A program made the position numbers and the translations under genes. A stretch of DNA of 64,000 nt. Origin: Akebia trifoliata. Lineage: Eukaryota; Streptophyta; Magnoliopsida; Ranunculales; Lardizabalaceae. This document shows, piece after piece, positions 1 to 10,616 of this stretch. The notes beneath the pieces are model-generated. The model searched no databases. It was not told the origin of the DNA and saw only the letters and a program-made list of their open reading frames with translations. Where the stretch lies: contig CM030719.1 in the NCBI GenBank assembly GCA_017979445.1, positions 28,787,317-28,851,316 on the forward strand, written 5' to 3'. The first letter of the stretch is position 1. Every line of letters begins with the position of its first letter.

Positions 1-1340
1 TTTCCTCCTTCAGAGACATCGCCTACTCTGCAACCTTCCGCTCTGATGGAAAACTTCTCGCTGCAGGTGGAGAATCTGGTCTTGTTCAAGTCTTCGATAT
101 CAAGAGTCGAACTTCTCTCCGTAAGCTTCGAGGCCACACTCGACCTGTTCGACTCGTTCGATACCCTCGATTCGATAAGCTACATTTGTTCTCTGGAGGT
201 GATGATGCCCTAGTTAAATTTTGGGATGTTTCATCAGAAACCTCAATTATTAATCTCTCAGGTCACAAGGATTATGTCCGTAGCGGATCGGCTTCCCCGG
301 TCAGTTCGGATTTGTTCGCTACAGGTTCTTATGATCATACAGTTAAGGTATGGGATTCTAGGGTTTCTTCGATGAATTCTGTTATGAATTTTAATCATGG
401 AAAACCAGTTGAAGATGTGATTTTTCTTCCATCGGGTGGGTTGTTGGCTACGGCAGGCGGGAATTCGGTTAAGATTTGGGATGTAATTGGTGGTGGAAAG
501 CTTGTTTATACGATGGAGAGTCACAATAAGACAGTGACCTCGATTTGTGTTGGTAAGGTTGGGAGAGAAGGTGGTGAGGATTCTGAAGAATTTAGGCTTT
601 TGAGTGTGTCATTAGATGGGTATATGAAGGTTTTGGATTACTCGGCTTTAAAAATCACCCATTCCATGAGGTATCCGGCCCCACTTCTATCAGTTGGATT
701 CTCCCCAGATTGTTCTACAAGGGTTATCGGTACTTCGAATGGAGTTATTTTTGCTGGAAAAAGGAAGAAAAAAGAGGTTGATATTGGTGGTGGTGTGAGG
801 GAATTAATGGGTTTTGGTTCTGTGGAGGAACCCGAGAGACGGGTTTTGAGGCCTACGTACGTTCGTTACTTCCATCGAAGCCAAAGTGAGAAACCTTCCG
901 AAGTTGATTTCTTGATTAAGAGACCCAAAAAGGTGAAATTAGCTGAGCATGATCAGCATTTGAGGAAATTTAGGCATAAAGAAGCTTTGGTATCTGTGTT
1001 GAATAGAAAGAATCCACAAATTGTGGTGGCCGTTATGGAGGAGTTGGTGTCTCGGATGAAATTGTTGAAGTGTGTCGAGAATTTGAGTGTGGAAGAGCTT
1101 GGATCACTTTTGTGGTTCCTTCATAAATATTCTACGATGCCCAGATACTCGGGGTTCTTGATTGGATTGACAAAGAAGGTTCTTCAGTTGCGAGCTGAGG
1201 ATGTTAGGTCGTCGAATGTCTTAAAGGGATATATTAGGAATCTGAAGCGTTCAATTGAGGAGGAGATCCGGATACAACAATCATTGCAAGAGATACAGGG
1301 AATCATTTCTCCACTACTGAGGATTGCAGGAAGAGGATGA
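1..1340 (+). CDS. SWA1: SWA1/UTP15 homologue, WD40 U3 snoRNP (t-UTP) protein; 5' end outside the window
   Basis: UTP15 is a WD-repeat subunit of the small-subunit processome, needed in the nucleolus for 18S pre-rRNA processing; the Arabidopsis homologue is SLOW WALKER1. The open frame runs from base 3 to a TGA at 1338-1340 with no intron, giving about 445 residues. WD-type blades are visible as repeated GH-WD units, for example VQVFDIKSR, GGDDALVKFWDV, GHKDYVRSG, GSYDHTVKVWDSR and GGNSVKIWDV. The C-terminal UTP15 domain follows (KFRHKEALVSVL, AVMEELVSR, RYSGFLIGLTKKVL) and ends EIQGIISPLLRIAGRG, a close match to SWA1 as I remember it. Family members are about 530 residues, so roughly 85 N-terminal residues lie upstream. 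No frame lesion was seen. Assignment is by recalled family resemblance, not alignment. Confidence 0.93.
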   Translation, partial: SSFRDIAYSATFRSDGKLLAAGGESGLVQVFDIKSRTSLRKLRGHTRPVRLVRYPRFDKLHLFSGGDDALVKFWDVSSETSIINLSGHKDYVRSGSASPVSSDLFATGSYDHTVKVWDSRVSSMNSVMNFNHGKPVEDVIFLPSGGLLATAGGNSVKIWDVIGGGKLVYTMESHNKTVTSICVGKVGREGGEDSEEFRLLSVSLDGYMKVLDYSALKITHSMRYPAPLLSVGFSPDCSTRVIGTSNGVIFAGKRKKKEVDIGGGVRELMGFGSVEEPERRVLRPTYVRYFHRSQSEKPSEVDFLIKRPKKVKLAEHDQHLRKFRHKEALVSVLNRKNPQIVVAVMEELVSRMKLLKCVENLSVEELGSLLWFLHKYSTMPRYSGFLIGLTKKVLQLRAEDVRSSNVLKGYIRNLKRSIEEEIRIQQSLQEIQGIISPLLRIAGRG

Positions 1341-4300
1341 TTGTAATGGGTTCTCCATTGTCTGTAAGGTACTTTTTTTTGGTGACGAAAGAGAGAGGTT
1401 TGCCAATTTGGTTTCATGGAAAATTTTGTCTATTTCTATTTATTTTGAATTTTTCTTTCATTAACTTGATCTACCTTGCAAGACATATCTGATAATCTGT
1501 CTACCTCATGTTTTTGGTATGTGTGTCGTGTTCTTTTACTTGTTTGTTGCTCTATTGGATTTATATTCAAACACTATAAACTAGAAAAGATTGTTAACAA
1601 AGTGACTAGTTAATTGCTTTATGTTTACTTTGAACTTATTCTATGGAGTGTTATTAATAATGGTGGGGCCCTACCTTTATATCAGTTTGGGCAAATCAGC
1701 CATCAATTGTCACAAAATCAGGCTGATTAGACACCCTCCCATGTTGTTGTCCAAAATTGGGTAGAAGTGAAGCTTTTGGAACACCTCCCTCTTCTCTCAT
1801 CTGGCCTTTTTATGAGGTGTTGGAAGTTCTCGTAAACTTAAACATATGATCAAACAAATCACCCTTAATTTGTTATTTGATGACGTTACTGAGATTGTTT
1901 TGAATTGGGAGTAGAAGAAGTTGAATGGAGAAGTTTTGTTCATGTGGAGAAGCATCTATATCAATCTCTTGCTCTTGTTGGATGGATAAACTGAGCTTAA
2001 ATCCGACCCTAGAGTCCTTGACACCATGCAATCGAGCAATGGGTTAAGTCTTTAAGATTTTTCCACTATTGTTGGTATTTTCTTGTGACAAAATTCTTTA
2101 TAGAAGGTATTCCAACGATCGTAAGGGTATATTATTAATGCAAATCCAATTAAGAGAGTTGAGTCCCCCATCTTGTTAATTTGTTGATATTCTTTCCGGT
2201 TTTATTTTCTTAACCATGCGACCCATCACTTTCTTTTGGATGGTTAGCCAAATAGTTGAGAGAGGCAGAGACGGGAAAAAAAACTATATGGATCAATGGT
2301 TAGTCTTCCACTAAAGGTGGCTTTTTTTATTATTTATAGAATAATCTCTTACGTTCTGGCAACTAGGTGGAACAGTTTTCTACTAACAAAGTGCAATAAA
2401 GCTCGTGTGCACTAATCATTTTCATATTATATTATCTTTGTGAAACATTCGAGATTTACATTTTAAATCACATGTTTCGTGTTGGAGCAAGGTGGACATG
2501 AGGCTTGGTTTGTTTCTTCACTTGGTTCTAATTCGGGTTTGCAGTTTGCCACTCTAAAATGAACTTGGTTTGTAGGGGTAGGAAAAAGAATTCATTTCTC
2601 GGTTCATTTAGGTTCTCACTAGTTTGGTTTGCTGAAGTTCACTAATTTGGTTATGTAAGCAAGTTACAAGTACAATCATAATGTTAAATGATTTCAAGTT
2701 ACATAGAAATAAGATACATATAATGATCCAATTTTTATCTACGAAACATATAAACATTCATTAAAAACATATAAATATATTTCATATTGAAATAACGAAA
2801 TGAAACTAAAATATGCATACATCCAAAAAAGTATCACATTAAAAAACCTTTTCCTTATCAAGTTTAACTGTCGTATTAATCAAACTATAATCTTCAAGTA
2901 TTCCAAAAAAGTATTTCATTAACAAACCATTACCTTATCAAGTTTAACTGTCATATTAATCAAACTATAATCTTCAAGTATTCGTACGACAAAGGAATGT
3001 GCAAAACGATCAAAGATGATATATGGAATCAAGTAGACTCTTCATCGACGATGATTCTTGTGCTGAAAAGAAGTTAAGGTTTATGAATTTATGTAGGGAT
3101 TGGAGATGTCTTTGAGGAGAAAAAAAATTACAGAGACAGAATAGAAATTCTCTTCAGTTGGTTCTCTCCTATATAGAAGTAGACGAAGAGAATCAAATTT
3201 CTCAAGCAAATACATTGCATATTCAAATTTCTTTTTGCTAAATGTTATATTGAGTTTGCTGAACCCAATGAAAAAAATTCAGCAAACCACAAAACGTGGT
3301 TTGCTATATTTCATGAACCCAGAGTGAGCCATACCGTGAACTAGTTCACTTTGTACAGGTTCCTTGTTTGGTATAAGAGCGGATTCGGTAACTTTGGTAC
3401 TGGTTTTAGTACTAATGTGCCCCAAAACATAGCTTATTGCATACCTATGGATTCATGAACCAATAATAGTGCGTGATGTTATCTTCTGTTGCTTTCCATT
3501 TTACAATTTCCTTAAACACTATCAGCGTTTGTTTCACTTTTTATCTCCCCATTTTTTTCACTTAAATTTTATTTTAAAGAGCCCATTTCAAGCTGATGGG
3601 AAAGTGTTGAAGATGTTGCTTGGTAATTGTTGCATTTGGTTTCTTTTCAACCCTTAAAGATGATGCGGCGAGGAGCTCAAGAACCACTACTTTGGGAGCA
3701 AGTTGGCCATCTTCGAGATCCCTCATCAATGCTCTTTTCTGCTTCCAAGGTTTGGGGGATTCTGTCTACTCTCAACAATGTTAGCTTTGAAGGACCGTGA
3801 AGGGATTTCTCCATCCCCAAAGAAGCGGAATGCAGAAAGAAATATTGGTTGGATTACACGAGAAAAGATCGATGATCTTTAGGAGGTTTCAACTTTTTTT
3901 TCTTGGAACTTATTATACTTATATGGTTGTAGTTGAGTTTTGTATGTTAATTTTGATTGTAGTATTAACTCTTTTTTGTTTTCTGCATAAATTAGAAATG
4001 AATTTTGTCACTCATGGATGATGGATTTAATATGTATGAATCAGTAGCATTTCAAGAAATGAAGCTTACTTTATTATAATAACAGGTGTTTAATGTATTT
4101 TTATTTTAAAATATTATGGAAGTTTTGCAATTTCTATCAATCATGCAACTTCCAATCACTGTTACAGTTTCTCCCCAGAGTTGGTCTATTTGCACATAAT
4201 GAAATGGCCATTTGTACCCACTTTAGTGATTTTTGTACCAAAAATAGAAGAAGAAGATGATCATCATTTTATCCTTTCGATTATTAATCAAATTTTTTTT

Positions 4301-4780
4301 TTATCCTTTCATTTTGGCTTATTGCACTCACCACCACCTACCGAACAAAAAACTCAAAATCCACTTCTTCTTTCTTCCTTTTCTTCTTCTCCTTTCTTCT
4401 TTCTCTTTGTGAACTTTGTGAGAAGTTGAATCAATGGAGATTAGAATTTAGTTTTTTTTTTTTCCTTTCTTCCTCACAATGTTGTCATCCCAGAGAACTT
4501 CATCTTCGACTAAGAGTTGCTCTAAATCTTGTAAAGTATCAAACTTTTCTTTTTTGGTTTGTTTGTCATCTCTACTTTGTAATGTGTTCATAATGGGACA
4601 AAATGATAAAAAAAAAAAATTAGGGCAAATGATAGGAATTGATTTAGATTAAGGTTAAAACTCTTAATGTATAATATTTGAATGCTTAAATACGTTAGAC
4701 AAATGTTTTTAGAAAATATTGACAACAAGAATTTGTTAATAATGCGTTTGATATGCAAAGAATAAAAAACTTATTTTTTT
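1341..4780. other. Repeat-rich spacer after SWA1
   Basis: No convincing gene was found. The stretch is AT-rich and holds an approximately 80-bp tandem duplication near 2.8-3.0 kb and a region around 2.48-3.41 kb with repeated GGTTTG/GGTTC-like wording typical of degenerate plant transposons. At 3660-3890 (+) there is a patch with gene-like codon use (for example SPSPKKRNAERNIGWITREK before a stop), but I could not assign it to a family and it has no clear start or splice sites. Short ORFs around 3.8-4.4 kb look random. Confidence 0.5.
2823..2982. repeat. Tandem duplication, two ~80-bp units
   Basis: Two adjacent units start at 2823 and 2903, each beginning CCAAAAAAGTAT and ending with AATCTTCAAGTATTC. 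They differ by a few substitutions, so the duplication is fairly recent relative to its surroundings. Confidence 0.8.
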
Positions 4781-4799
4781 TATTTGCTTACGTTGACCC

Positions 4800-5160
4800 T
4801 AAAAGGTCGACATGTGTTAAGCCATGTAGATAGGATACAAATGCCATAGCTTAAGCCATATCGACAAAGCATGGGCGACATGGAATAAGCCATTTCAAAT
4901 GTATCCTTTCGGCATATTTTTTTGTACCTAAAAATTCTATGTCGGCCAGACATGGGTAGCATGGCTTATGTGTCCTTTTGACATATTTTTTTGTACCTAA
5001 AAACTCTATGTCAACCAGACATGTGTGGCATGGAATAAGCCATGTTAGATGTTTCCTTTCAACATATTTTTTTGTACCTAAAAACTCTGTGTCGACCAGA
5101 AAAGAGTGACATGGCTTAATCAATGTCGACAGCACTTGAACATCATGGCTTAAATCATGT
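4800..5160. repeat. Degenerate tandem repeat array, 69-81 bp units
   Basis: The phrase CATATTTTTTTGTACCTAAA recurs at 4913, 4982 and 5063, in each case followed by a TCTATGTCGNCCAGACATG-like block and an ATGGCTTA/AATAAGCCATG block. Spacings of 69 and 81 bp suggest one unit has lost about 12 bp. The flanks carry further half units built on GTCGACATG and GGCTTAA. The array is open on the minus strand for about 94 codons only because the unit lacks stops in that frame; it is not a gene. Confidence 0.8.
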
Positions 5161-6265
5161 CAGAAGAGTCTTGTTGAAACAAAATTTTCTATAAAAAGTA
5201 AAACACAAAATGAAGATCAATAAATGTATGGAAATATGCAAATATTTATCTTCAACTTTTAAACTATTGTAGTCATTTGATTGAATTATTTCCATTTTAG
5301 ATTGAGTTCTTGGGAATCATTCATTTAAGTTCAAACAAATGAAATAAATCAATAAGAAAACTTAAAAATGAAATGAGATTTCAATATCAATTATCTTCTA
5401 TTATCGTGTAATCTGTCGAAATAATTATTTTTAAAACCTTTTGAATCTTAGAATCAATAGAGAATGGAAGAAGTGAGAGGAGTTATTTTCTTCTTCCCTA
5501 GTAACATGAGTATAAATTTAAGATTTTAGATTTCAAATGTTAAGTTATTATGGTGGAGTCCAAACAAGCATTTATTGTGTAAAAGACTAATATATCCCTA
5601 TTTATTTTTTCTAAAAATCAAAATGAATAAGGGCATTATTGAAAAAATAATTTGTTCGAGAATACTAGCGTCCCCATGAGGTCTTGGATGTTAATATTCC
5701 CCTTAATGTATTATTTCTATATTTACCAAATTTTTGGATGTCCTAACTCCAAATCTACTCAATATTCCTAGGGATCTGAGAAAAATGAATTCATAGAAAA
5801 TCTATATCCCTCCCTGGAAAGTTGTGTTTTTTCTCCCATGTCAAATGTTTGAGGCTAAAAATTTTCTTGGAAAATAGTGTTAGGAAAAGGTTTCACAACA
5901 ATTATTCTTAAAAAAAAAAAAAGTATTCAAAACCATTTTGGATTTTTGATAAAAAGAAAGAAAAAAAAAAAAAGGTGATTTTCAAATTTAAAAAATTTGC
6001 CCTTAAATTCAAAATTCATTTTGATTTAAGTCTTTTTAATTTTGCTTTTCAAAATATATTTAAGTTATCTATGGTGGGATCCATCATCCATGATAACAAA
6101 TTTTAAAGGCCATTTGGTCTTGTCTTGCCCCCCAATGAGACTTGTCCAATCATCTCATTCCAGACAAGTCAGATCATTTAAATCAATTTAAAATTGTTTA
6201 TTAATATATATTTTATATTTAAATAATTATAATTTTATAAATAATTAACTTTTGAACCCCCCCCT

Positions 6266-6425
6266 CTGACACACATCCCCTGACATAACATGTGCTAGAA
6301 TCATAGATTCTTTTCTCAGGATACACAACTGCACACATTTATAGGGATGTACAATTATGTATCCCGAGGGAAAAAATCTATGGTTCTAACCCATGCCATA
6401 TCATGGGGCATGTGTCAAAGGAGAC
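6266..6425. mobile_element. Hairpin MITE carrying the common central module (degenerate copy)
   Basis: Arms TGACACACATCCCCTGACAT and its near complement ATGGGGCATGTGTCA enclose AGAATCATAGATTCTTTTCT, an apex with ATACACAA, and AAATCTATGGTTCT. The central wording matches the hairpin family described under 9845-10002. The ends do not carry the TGCTGGAGTGAC terminal repeat and no target duplication could be fixed, so this copy is old or belongs to a subfamily. Confidence 0.65.
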
Positions 6426-6921
6426 GCCAGAAAATCATGACTAATTTTATTTTTACAAATTGATGGATCAAAATATGTAATTTTTACACAAATAATTATT
6501 TAAAAGATTAAAATTAATTATTTTCATCAAAATTACAAAATTCAATTAATTTGGCCAAACTTTCATCGTATCGAACAAGTCATCTTCGATCCCAAGTCGC
6601 TATGATGGAAAATTTACATTGACTATCTAACTAGCTGAGGTCTTGGCCGAGTTTTTGAACCCTATGAAATACATTGAATGTTTAGTTATTATGGTCTCTT
6701 TCATCCATTAGATTAGTTAGGGAGGCAATTACTTTGGCTGAAAATACAAAAAGTGCTCGGTCTCTATCACAATGTCAATAGACGACTACCGAATTTTCAA
6801 GTCTTTTTCTATCTTAATTTATTTTCTCTACTATTGAAGAGAAAATGCTTTTTCAGAAAAATAAATATTATTTTGAAAAAATTCTTTGTCGAGTTTGATT
6901 ATGCTAAAAAATCAATTTTAT

Positions 6922-7612
6922 TGGTGCTTGGATACAAATGATTTTCATGGATCACCTAATTTCTTAAGAAATTTCAGTAAAAGATTTGTACATCAAATTA
7001 TTTGCAAAATTATTCCACTTCAACCTAATAATATCAAATTTACTAAAATACCCCTCAATACTTGTATATTAATATGCACATAAATTTACGAAAATATCCT
7101 TCTTTCAAGATACATTATATTATATATATTAAAATTATAAAATACCTCTTAAAATTATAAAATATCTCTCATTGATTTTATTACGAAAATACCTCTTGTC
7201 ATAGTGGTATTTTTGTAAATTCATATGCATGTCATTATAACATATACGAAAGGTGTTTTTGTTATTTGAATGCTTTCTTTCATGTTGAGTATTTTTATAA
7301 TTCCAATACGTACGTTACTATATCTTTTGATAGTGATATTTTTTAAATTCAACTTATGATAATGTAGCAAGTTCAGAGGGTACATCTGTAATTTGAGTAA
7401 TTTTTTTGATAAGGTTGAGTAAGTTAAAATTATTTTCACGTTTTATTTTAACAAGAAATCACAAAAAAAATTTGTTTTTAATTGTAAATATCAACCAATC
7501 ACAAAAGAAGATTCGCAAGAGATTTCCCAATAGTTATCAAACAATAGTAAATCATTAATCATAAACCATTTTCAAAAAGCAAATGATTTGTAATGTACCA
7601 AACAGGGCCTAA
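6922..7612. mobile_element. Possible non-autonomous TIR element (~690 bp)
   Basis: The left side reads TTGGTGCTTGGATACAAATG and the right side, reverse-complemented, TAGGCCCTGTTTGGTACAT followed by CAAATCATTTGC, so both ends begin with the GG-CC/T-G-TTGG wording common in plant non-autonomous elements and both lead into an ACAAATSATTT motif. The interior is AT-rich with runs of AAAATACCTCTT. No protein or exact target duplication was found. Confidence 0.4.
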
Positions 7613-8238
7613 AAAGAGATTTTGCTTTTGTAACGGCAGAAAAATAACAAGAGATGGAAATTACTGGGTCCAAAAATATTTTCCCTTTTGTAAGGGAAAT
7701 AACTTTTGACAGAAAAATAATTTTTTCCGTAAAATAAAGAGCAAACAAACACTTGAAAATGGTATTTTTCCACCAATCTTTAAGGTACAATCATGCAAGT
7801 TCAACATCTTGATTGTGACTCAAAATAAGGAGGTGGAAGAGAGTGTACCTACTTATTACTTTCGTACACGTAATCGATAAATGCATCAGATGATCGAACT
7901 TTTAAGGGTTTGTATGATTGCAGAGAAAACATTTTCAAAGAAAAATAGATTCTTTCATAAATTGGTCATGGGAAACTGAATTCCGATGTTTGATTGCACC
8001 TATAGAAATATTGATAAAAGGGTTGGTATTTAGTTTCTTTTTTTGACGAAACGTGAATCAAAATTCAATAACGAAGTTCATTGATTGAGACCAATGGGTG
8101 TGATCTACGTGATGGCTTCATATATCAATATCATAGTCAAGGTGGCCACACGACTAAGTTTGAACGTGAGAATCGTTCACACAACTATTCAATGGATTGG
8201 GATTGGATGGGATCAAAGTTGATTTGGGACCAATCCGA

Positions 8239-8444
8239 TAAGGATCATATCGAACCTGGAACTGATCCAATAAGTATTGGATCGGTTCTTGTTTTTGGAT
8301 TTCAATATTAGGATCCATCTCCAATTGATAACGTTCAGATAAGGATCATATCTAATCTAGAACTGATCCAATAAGAATTGGATAGGCTCTTGTAGATTGG
8401 ATAACATTTAGATCGTCCAAATAGGATAAAATCCAATTTGATAT
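8239..8444. repeat. Direct duplication, ~103-bp period
   Basis: AAGGATCATATCGAACCTGG at 8239 recurs as AAGGATCATATCTAATCTAG at 8342; both continue with AACTGATCCAATAAG and ATTGGAT. The surrounding wording (repeated GGATTGG and TTGATTTGG) resembles other degenerate plant repeats. Confidence 0.65.
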
Positions 8445-9310
8445 GGAGAAGTAAATAGAGTTCATTTATTTTTATTCAATAAAAGTTAGGGTTTTTTTTA
8501 TGGTAAAATAAATTTGGAAGGTGTATTTAATGCATAAGGTGGGGGGGTGTAATACACCATGGAAATGAGCATATGAAGATATTTTTGGCAGAAAAGATTA
8601 AAAAAAAAAGAGGAAAGTTTGGAGGTGTATTTAATGTATCTTAATGTGGGTCTTTAAGGGACATGTTAACAAAACCCTATAACGAGAGAAGGTCGAGTAG
8701 GAGTTTGACTCCAAACGTGGCTTTTTGAATTTATTTCACACCCCAACATTTTTATCAAAATTTGGAACACCTCATTGGAAATGCCACGCGTAATCCAATG
8801 TGGGAGGGTTTTTTCAAAATTTTGAAGTGACTTACTCACTTCAAAGTTTTTTTTGCCGAGTAGAAGTGTTTAACACTAAAATTTGTGTGGTCGTAAATGC
8901 CCCCACTTTTAAATTTAAATTTAATATAATTAAGATGATTTTGGTAAAATTACAAAAAATTGCAACCCAACCACGACTATATGATCATTTTACTTAGTTA
9001 TCAAAATTATAAAAATATCATTTTTACTATATATATATTCTTTAAAAATCTTTAAATAAATATTTTAAATTATAAATAAACCCTTTTGATACATGTTCCT
9101 TTGCAGATGCCACCTTTTAGTAATAATAATAATAATAAAAACCTTGGTACTTTCATTGTTTAGCCAATTTAAATCTGAACTTTTCTCCCACTTAAGTCTA
9201 ATAATAAAATATATTCTTTTATTGAGAATCTTTCAAGAATCCACACATTTCAAGCAATTTGTCTGAAGTTAGTACCTTTCCTTATTATTTATAAGTATTA
9301 ATTTTCTTTA

Positions 9311-9492
9311 GAATAATGCTGAAGTGACCTCAAGATTGTTCCTCACATCCTACTTTCCTGGGTGGAAACATGTATGTACCATTGATACTTTTTCACCCGC
9401 ATCTCAATGAAAAGCATCTATGATTCTCATACATTTTCACGTCAAGAAAATGAGATGTGAGGTACAATCTTGAGGTCATTACATCACGACTC
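9311..9492. mobile_element. Mutator-like MITE, TGCTGAAGTGAC ends
   Basis: The left end GAATAATGCTGAAGTGAC has a degenerate inverted partner at 9475-9492. Inside, CAAGATTGT...CTCACATC pairs with GATGTGAGGTACAATCTTG, so the arms fold into a long hairpin. The centre holds ATGAAAAGCATCTATGATTC with the apex GCATCTCAATG. Flanking TTTTCTTTA and TATTTTTTA are a degenerate 9-bp target duplication (two differences). Confidence 0.8.
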
Positions 9493-9669
9493 TATTTTTT
9501 ATATATTATTAAAAATAAACCATGTGATGCACTAAACCGTTCTAGCGTGGACCATAAGTATGATTACTCAAATTGTTAATGTAAATTCATACAATAACAT
9601 ATTACTTGATTCTTATTTTGTAAATGAGTCGTACTCAAGGTTTAAAATCAAATGTATGAGTTAATTAAA

Positions 9670-9831
9670 AAGTTGTGCTGGAGTGACCTCAATGCGAGAC
9701 ACTTTGGTGTGGTGGCGCGTGCATGTCCATAAATGCATTTTACTTGTATCTGGGAGAAAACACATCTATGGATATGTGCACGTCATTACGTCTCCCTAAT
9801 GTGTCTTTCAAAAGTCACTCTAGTATTAATC
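9670..9831. mobile_element. Mutator-like MITE with perfect 9-bp target duplication
   Basis: The element starts AAGTTGTGCTGGAGTGAC and ends GTCACTCTAGTATTAATC, an 18-bp imperfect terminal inverted repeat. TTAATTAAA flanks it on both sides (9661-9669 and 9832-9840). The interior arms (GGTGGCGCGTGCATGTCCAT against ATGGATATGTGCACGTC) differ from the arms of the 9311 copy, while the centre again reads TTACTTGTATCTGGG and CACATCTATGG. Confidence 0.9.
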
Positions 9832-9844
9832 TTAATTAAAACAT

Positions 9845-10002
9845 GATTAATGTTGGAGTGATTTCAGTGGCGGACATCTTGATGTAGTGGCGCACACATG
9901 TCTATAGATACATTTTCTTCAAGATACGAGTAAAACGCATTTATAGATGTGCACGTGCCACTACATCAAGGTATCCCTGTTGAGGTCACTCTAGCATGAC
10001 GC
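9845..10002. mobile_element. Mutator-like MITE with perfect 9-bp target duplication, abutting the previous copy
   Basis: Ends are GATTAATGTTGGAGTGAT and GTCACTCTAGCATGACGC. The target duplication TTAAAACAT is exact (9836-9844 and 10003-10011), and its left copy overlaps the right duplication of the 9670 element by five bases. Arms TCTTGATGTAGTGGCGCACA and GTGCACGTGCCACTACATCAAG pair. The centre reads AAGATACGAGTAAAACGCAT and TTTATAGATG. This is the clearest type copy of the family. Confidence 0.92.
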
Positions 10003-10616
10003 TTAAAACATTATTCAATAAGTTTATTATTATTGATTGGTTGAAAATTTAATTATAACGGTCGAATCCTTGTGATCGATGAACACGTTCAAAACCCCCT
10101 ATAGTTCAAAATCTCGTATTGAGTCATCGTCTCAGTTAAACGACAATGCCCGATCATTTAACCCCTATTGATCGATGAATGCGTGGATAGCCCTAAAGCA
10201 CTATAATTAAAATAATACCAGAAATACCTCATCACTTGCCTCACATTATCTCTTTATCCAATTTGAATTTTCATGGTGACGTGGCCCGACGGGATTAGGC
10301 CAGGCATTTTCCTGCATGTGTATTGGTGGAACTCTAGTAAGTATGGGCACAAACTTTCCAAATAAATATAAATATAAAAAATAAATAAAAATAAAAATTG
10401 TCCACACTAGCCGATATCCACCACTCGTTACTTATTTCAAGCTTAAGCACTAACAAGTGGAAAGACACCTCTTTTCTTCTTCTTTCTGTCAGTCTTCATC
10501 TATATCACCATTCACCTCCATTATATATCTCTTTTATATTTAAGCTTGTTTTCTCTTCCAAGGGTCTTAGTTTTGATCTTTGTTTCATACCTTCAATTGT
10601 TGCAACTTTCTCTCTA

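Larger units (their letters stand above)
5170..10616. other. AT-rich intergenic stretch upstream of DXS, populated by MITEs
   Basis: No protein-coding gene was recognised. It contains hairpin and TIR elements (listed separately at 6.27-6.43, 6.92-7.61, 9.31-10.00 kb), a ~103-bp tandem duplication at 8.24 kb, homopolymer A runs and long AT stretches. The proximal promoter of DXS should lie between about 10.0 and 10.6 kb; AT runs at 10363-10390 and ATTATATATCTC near 10520 could act as TATA elements, but I cannot choose between them. Confidence 0.6.

Noticed and set aside
3660..3890. Gene-like patch ending GWITREKIDDL
   Set aside because: Codon use is suggestive, but there is no start, no splice border and no family I can name. 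It may be a relic exon.
4800..5160. Regularly spaced repeats suggesting a CRISPR-like array
   Set aside because: The units are contiguous, imperfect and of plant satellite type, with no spacers; this is a eukaryotic genome.
10398..10616. In-frame upstream extension of DXS exon 1
   Set aside because: The frame is open upstream, but the ATG at 10617 gives the expected transit-peptide start ([12 protein letters not shown]) and total length 717; the upstream codons are 5' leader.
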